A stretch of 9,573 nucleotides of DNA from Planctomycetia bacterium (GTDB lineage Bacteria > Planctomycetota > Phycisphaerae > Phycisphaerales > UBA1924): the NCBI GenBank assembly GCA_005776545.1, contig SXOY01000036.1, forward strand, positions 1 through 9,573, in the 5' to 3' direction. Below are positions 6,533 to 9,573 of the stretch, piece after piece (the first letter of the stretch is position 1; every line of letters starts with the position of its first letter). The notes under the pieces are model-generated. The model saw only the letters and a list, made by a program, of their open reading frames with translations. It ran no database searches and was not told the DNA's origin. The position numbers and the translations under genes were made by a program.

Positions 6533-7441
6533 ATGATGCAGTGCATAGAGCTTGAGAACGATGACATGCGGGTCGCTGTGCGGGCAGACCTGGGCGGCGG
6601 ACTTGCCGCGTTGGAAGTGAACTTTGATGGCCAGTGGATCCCGGTGCTGCGGGGAAATCGAAATGCGACTTGGTTCAACGACCTTGCGTGTTATGTGCTA
6701 GCACCCTGGAGCAATCGAATTCGAGATGCCGAGTTTTCGTGGGAAGGGAACGACGTTGCTCTGCGAAGCGATTGGAAAGATGGAACCGCGATTCACGGTG
6801 ATGTCAAGGAGGCTCGGTTTGAGATACTGGATCGCTCGCCGCAAAGCGTGCGGATGCGTGTGATTCGAGACGGCTCGAAGGAACAGAATTGGCCATGGAA
6901 ATATGAATGCACAGTGCGTTACCAACTGGATGAAATGACCTTATCGCTGAATGTTGAAGTCAAGAACTGCGATACTCGTGCAATGCCAAGTGGGATTGGA
7001 CTGCATCCGTTTTTTGTCACTCGACTCAACAATGCCGCCGCGGCGGTAAGCGTTCCTGTCGCGATGCGATACACGTGTGAAGGAATGATGCCGGTTGGTG
7101 AGACTCTTGACGATGAACTGTGTCAGTCACTGCGTGAAGGATGGAAGGTCAAGGGTGGACTCGACGATGTATTTTCACTTCATGACTCTGAGTTTGAGGC
7201 GAGTATTGCATGGCCCAGTGTGCTCCGCCTGAAATTAACATCTCGCGGCGGCTGCGGGCATGCTGTGATGTACAGCGGCGAAAGTGGCGTCGAACCTGCG
7301 TTTTTCTGCCTTGAGCCGGTCACCCATGTCAACGATGGAATGAACCTGGCGGTGCAAGGATGGAAGAACACGGGCGTACGAGTTCTGCGGCCGGGGGAAA
7401 GTGTGCGTCTAGAGACTTCATTCGAATTCGCGAAACCGTGA
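6533..7441 (+). CDS. Aldose 1-epimerase (GalM-like mutarotase family)
   Basis: This encodes 302 residues from ATG 6533; a second ATG follows directly. The frame stays open to a GTG at 6389, but the added 48 residues are Arg/Ser-rich, lack any family similarity and have no ribosome binding site, so the shorter form is preferred. Family landmarks appear in the usual order: CYVLAPWSNRI with the sugar-binding Asn-Arg (61-62), AIHGDV with the first active-site His (88), GIGLHPFF with the second His (158), GLDDVF with the sugar-contacting Asp (about 211-212), and FFCLEPVTH with the catalytic Glu (261). All key residues of an active mutarotase are therefore present. The family interconverts alpha and beta anomers of aldoses in the cytoplasm; the substrate here is not deducible and could be a phosphorylated or unusual sugar. 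The EVE-domain gene starts 10 bp downstream and is probably co-transcribed. Its upstream region is shared with the divergent coiled-coil gene. Confidence 0.87.
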   Translation: MMQCIELENDDMRVAVRADLGGGLAALEVNFDGQWIPVLRGNRNATWFNDLACYVLAPWSNRIRDAEFSWEGNDVALRSDWKDGTAIHGDVKEARFEILDRSPQSVRMRVIRDGSKEQNWPWKYECTVRYQLDEMTLSLNVEVKNCDTRAMPSGIGLHPFFVTRLNNAAAAVSVPVAMRYTCEGMMPVGETLDDELCQSLREGWKVKGGLDDVFSLHDSEFEASIAWPSVLRLKLTSRGGCGHAVMYSGESGVEPAFFCLEPVTHVNDGMNLAVQGWKNTGVRVLRPGESVRLETSFEFAKP

Positions 7442-7451
7442 GGGGGTCAAG

Positions 7452-7877
7452 GTGGCGATGTTTCTCGTGAAGACTGAACCGAGTACCTATTCCTTCGCAG
7501 ATTTGCAACGGGACAAGATAACTACGTGGAGCGGCGTGACGAGTCCGGCTGCGCTGATCCAGCTTCGACTCATGAAAGTTGGCGATGAAGTGCTGGTGTA
7601 TCACACCGGTGATGAGAAGGCGATCGTGGGTCTGGCAAAGGTGGTAAAGGCAGCGTACGAAGACCCGGACAACCCTGGAAAGAATGATCGCGGCGAGCCG
7701 AAGTTTGCGGTTGTGGACCTGGCGGCGGTCAAAGCGGTGAAAACGCGGGTGACACTCGCGGAGATTAAGGCCGATGCGCGGTTCAAGGAATTCGGGCTTG
7801 TGAAACAGAGTCGATTGAGCGTGATGGGGGCGACTGATGCCCAGGTGTCAGCGCTCAACAAATTGCTCTTTGGATGA
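7452..7877 (+). CDS. EVE-domain protein (THYN1-like, PUA-fold)
   Basis: This encodes 141 residues and is one EVE domain with nothing added. The conserved opening FLVKTEPSTYSFADL is followed by TTWSGVTSPAALIQLRLMKVGDEVLVYHTGDEKAIVGLAKV and AAYEDPDNP, all typical of the family. The C-terminal half (FKEFGLVKQSRLSVMGAT) also fits the Phe-LVKQSRLSV signature. EVE domains have a PUA-like fold with an aromatic pocket; characterised relatives bind modified bases in DNA or RNA, but the cellular role of these stand-alone bacterial copies is unsettled. AGGGGG overlaps the upstream stop codon and lies 5 nt before GTG 7452; ATG 7458 two codons later is a possible alternative start. It follows the epimerase by 10 bp and is probably translated from the same message. 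The pairing with a mutarotase suggests no obvious shared pathway. Confidence 0.9.
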   Translation: MAMFLVKTEPSTYSFADLQRDKITTWSGVTSPAALIQLRLMKVGDEVLVYHTGDEKAIVGLAKVVKAAYEDPDNPGKNDRGEPKFAVVDLAAVKAVKTRVTLAEIKADARFKEFGLVKQSRLSVMGATDAQVSALNKLLFG

Positions 7878-7949
7878 AGGACGACCACGGGATTTTCGAA
7901 TAATCTGGCTTGACTGGCAAAATCTGTCAGCTCTAACAGAACGGGAGAA

Positions 7950-9041
7950 ATGGAAACGCAAAGCTCTCCGAAATCTCAAGGTAGAGACGAATCAGATGAA
8001 GCTACAGAATTGCTCGGCGGAGTAGTCGTCGCCATCATCGGCCTTGTATTCTTGTTCTTTCACATTCCCCACATCGCGGAAGTCTACCGAATCGGAAATG
8101 GGGCAACTGCGGCGGCAATTGTAACAGTGATCGAAACCAAACGAAACACACTGTTCGATGACAACCACTCGACTTCATCATTAAACAATAATCCAGATCC
8201 ATGGGGTCGATACTACATCACGACAGCATTCAGTTTTTTTCACAACGGGATTGAATACCACGGCAATCGACTCACTGTCTTTGAGGAGTTCTATGAAAGG
8301 CGCACTGCCGCGATCAAGGCCTACTCGAAGTCGGTTACTCCAGATGGAAAAGCAACTGTCTATTTTGACCCTGACGACCTGTCGAGTGCAGTACTTGAAA
8401 CGCGCGTGACATTTTCGGGGCTCCGGTATCTGATGCTCGGCTCTGCCTTGATGAGCATGGGAGGGCTTATCTTGTATGGGCACTGGCGTCCCCATTGGCG
8501 CCAACCAGATTCTCACCATTTGGTGCGGACATTCAAAGGCGGCCTGACTGCCTATTCGATTCGGGGCGGCTTCTCCAGAATCCTGCGTCGATGCATGAAT
8601 TTCCAGATCGCCGTATGGCTCATATTGTTAGTTGAATCGTTTTTCAACTTCGAAATCTCGCCGACGATACTGTGGATTTTCCCGCTTATTCCGCCGGTGT
8701 TCATGCTTGGCGTGCCGTTTCTGCTGTACCGATACTTCAACCGCAGTTCCCTGAGCATTGAAATGGATGACGATGCAGAAGTGCTTCGAATTTTCAAAGC
8801 AGGCCTGCTGGTACGAACGTGCCAGGCGGAAATGAGTTATTCGAATGTCATCGACGCGGACAGTGTTGAGAGCTCAAGAGGAGGCATGCGGGGCTCGGCA
8901 CCGCACACCCTGGTGTTGTATTCGAGCGACAATCAACAAAGAAAAGAGATTCGACTTGATGGATTTGACGTTCCATTCACTTCTTGTGAAACGGTTCGGG
9001 CATTGATTCTCGCGCGAATCAGAGGTCGAGGTCAGACGTGA
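7950..9041 (+). CDS. DUF3592-like four-TM membrane protein
   Basis: This encodes 363 residues from ATG 7950. GGGAG lies only 2 nt upstream, closer than usual. After a hydrophilic 20-residue N-terminus, TM1 is at about 22-42. The extracytoplasmic region 44-150 reads AAAIVTVIETK, YYITTAFSFFHNGIEYHGNRL, then AYSKSVTPDGKATVYFDPDDLSSAVLE. This matches the pattern of DUF3592 proteins (a strand-rich loop ending in YxP-like text followed by SxVLE). TM2 is at about 156-176. A loop of about 40 residues with several Arg and His follows, then TM3 (about 217-234) and TM4 (about 240-262). The last 100 residues (SLSIEMDDDAEVLRIFKAGLL to the C-terminus) are soluble, alternate strands, and could be a PH-like domain; that is only a guess from the pattern. 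No catalytic motif is seen. It sits 72 bp after the EVE gene, so it could be a third operon member or have its own promoter. Function unknown. Confidence 0.78.
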   Translation: METQSSPKSQGRDESDEATELLGGVVVAIIGLVFLFFHIPHIAEVYRIGNGATAAAIVTVIETKRNTLFDDNHSTSSLNNNPDPWGRYYITTAFSFFHNGIEYHGNRLTVFEEFYERRTAAIKAYSKSVTPDGKATVYFDPDDLSSAVLETRVTFSGLRYLMLGSALMSMGGLILYGHWRPHWRQPDSHHLVRTFKGGLTAYSIRGGFSRILRRCMNFQIAVWLILLVESFFNFEISPTILWIFPLIPPVFMLGVPFLLYRYFNRSSLSIEMDDDAEVLRIFKAGLLVRTCQAEMSYSNVIDADSVESSRGGMRGSAPHTLVLYSSDNQQRKEIRLDGFDVPFTSCETVRALILARIRGRGQT

Positions 9042-9076
9042 TCGACCAGGCAATGAAATGCGGTTGGCTCACATTC

Positions 9077-9573
9077 TCAGCGGAACTTGATTGCTTTCAC
9101 ATCAATAGATGACGCTGGCGGCTTGGGGTCCATGTCTTCCATGGTCTCGCGAATAATCTGTGATACTGCCCAGTCGCGGTACCATTTCTTGTCTGCGGGA
9201 ATGATGTACCACGGAGCATCTTTAGTCGTGCAATTTGAGAGCGCAGCCTCGTAGGCGTGTTGATAATCCTGCCACAGTTTGCGTTCTTCGAGATCACCGA
9301 GCGAGAACTTCCAGGTCTTCTTGGAATCGTCAAGGCGGGCCTGCAGGCGTTCCTTTTGCTCTTCCTTGGAAATGTGCAAATAGAACTTCAGAATCGTGAC
9401 GCAGCCATTCTCCACAAGCATGCGCTCGAAACGGTTGATGACTTCGTAGCGTTCATCGCAGGTTTTCTTTGAGATCATCTTGTGAACGCGGGTGATCAGA
9501 ACATCTTCGTAGTGGGATCGATTGAAAACGCCCACATCGCCTTTGGCAGGAATCGCTTTATGAATGCGCCAGA
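9077..9573 (-). CDS. PPK2-family polyphosphate:nucleotide phosphotransferase, partial (N-terminus beyond right edge)
   Basis: The visible part is 164 residues plus the stop. The frame runs through the right edge beginning WRIHKAIPAKGDVGVFNRSHYEDVLITRVH. The internal GTG at 9535 is within this conserved block and is not a start. VFNRSHYED contains the PPK2 Walker B-type stretch. It is followed by INRFERMLVENG, then ILKFYLHISKEEQKERL, the lid module with TWKFSLGDLEERKLWQDYQHAYE, and the end motif APWYIIPADKKWYRDW. The FNRSHYE form, rather than the FDRSWYNR form, points toward the TIGR03709-type branch that transfers phosphate between polyphosphate and nucleoside mono- or diphosphates. Walker A lies in the part not seen. 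The enzyme is cytoplasmic and would link polyphosphate stores to nucleotide pools. It converges on the DUF3592-like gene with a 35-bp gap in which I see no terminator. Confidence 0.92.
   Translation of the reverse strand, partial: WRIHKAIPAKGDVGVFNRSHYEDVLITRVHKMISKKTCDERYEVINRFERMLVENGCVTILKFYLHISKEEQKERLQARLDDSKKTWKFSLGDLEERKLWQDYQHAYEAALSNCTTKDAPWYIIPADKKWYRDWAVSQIIRETMEDMDPKPPASSIDVKAIKFR

Noticed and set aside
7910..7937. Sigma-70-like promoter TTGACT-N16-TCTAAC before the DUF3592-like gene
   Set aside because: The -35 is good (5/6) but the -10 is weak (4/6) and transcription would start only a few bases before the ATG, leaving no room for a leader; not enough to annotate.
9077..9535. 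Treating the PPK2 frame as a complete 152-residue gene from GTG 9535
   Set aside because: The conserved PPK2 block WRIHKAIPAKGD continues in frame upstream to the window edge, so the gene is truncated by the window and not a short protein.

Overview
The window looks like a chromosomal segment of a planctomycete, most likely class Phycisphaerae. This is an inference from family content. The main pointers are a prepilin-like protein with a class III (type II secretion/pilin) leader running into LLISILLPSL and carrying a degenerate C-terminal H-X9-DG motif, and a SigK-like ECF sigma factor translationally coupled to a membrane anti-sigma factor. There are no transposases, integrases, tRNAs, rRNAs or CRISPR arrays. 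Gene density is high and most intergenic gaps are short.

Layout, left to right. (1) Positions 1-1457, minus strand: a prepilin-like protein gene followed after about 50 bp by an exported cyclophilin-type peptidyl-prolyl isomerase that runs off the left edge. (2) Positions 1458-3127, plus strand: a divergent intergenic region with a strong match to an ECF-type promoter (GGAACTT-N16-TCTAA), then an ECF sigma factor and its single-pass anti-sigma factor, overlapping by ATGA. A hairpin plus T-run follows. (3) Positions 3195-6317, minus strand: a gene of about 3.1 kb for a roughly 1040-residue protein. It has about 650 residues of predicted cytoplasmic coiled coil ahead of a small two-TM module that resembles a Wzz/GumC polysaccharide co-polymerase. 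(4) Positions 6318-6532: a divergent intergenic region with three TCGA(A)CCG repeats spaced 20 and 21 bp apart. (5) Positions 6533-7877, plus strand: a probable operon of an aldose 1-epimerase-like mutarotase and an EVE-domain protein. (6) Positions 7950-9041, plus strand: a four-TM DUF3592-like membrane protein. (7) Positions 9077-9573, minus strand: the C-terminal half of a PPK2-family polyphosphate:nucleotide phosphotransferase, running off the right edge.

The sigma/anti-sigma pair is a self-contained envelope-signalling module that probably autoregulates through its own promoter. The surface-related genes (prepilin-like protein, periplasmic cyclophilin, co-polymerase-like coiled-coil protein, DUF3592 protein) sit around it, but no pathway can be assembled from this window alone. 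The most unusual item is the coiled-coil/Wzz-like fusion at 3195-6317. No glycosyltransferase, flippase, polymerase or tyrosine kinase gene lies beside it. All domain calls are by eye; no searches were run.
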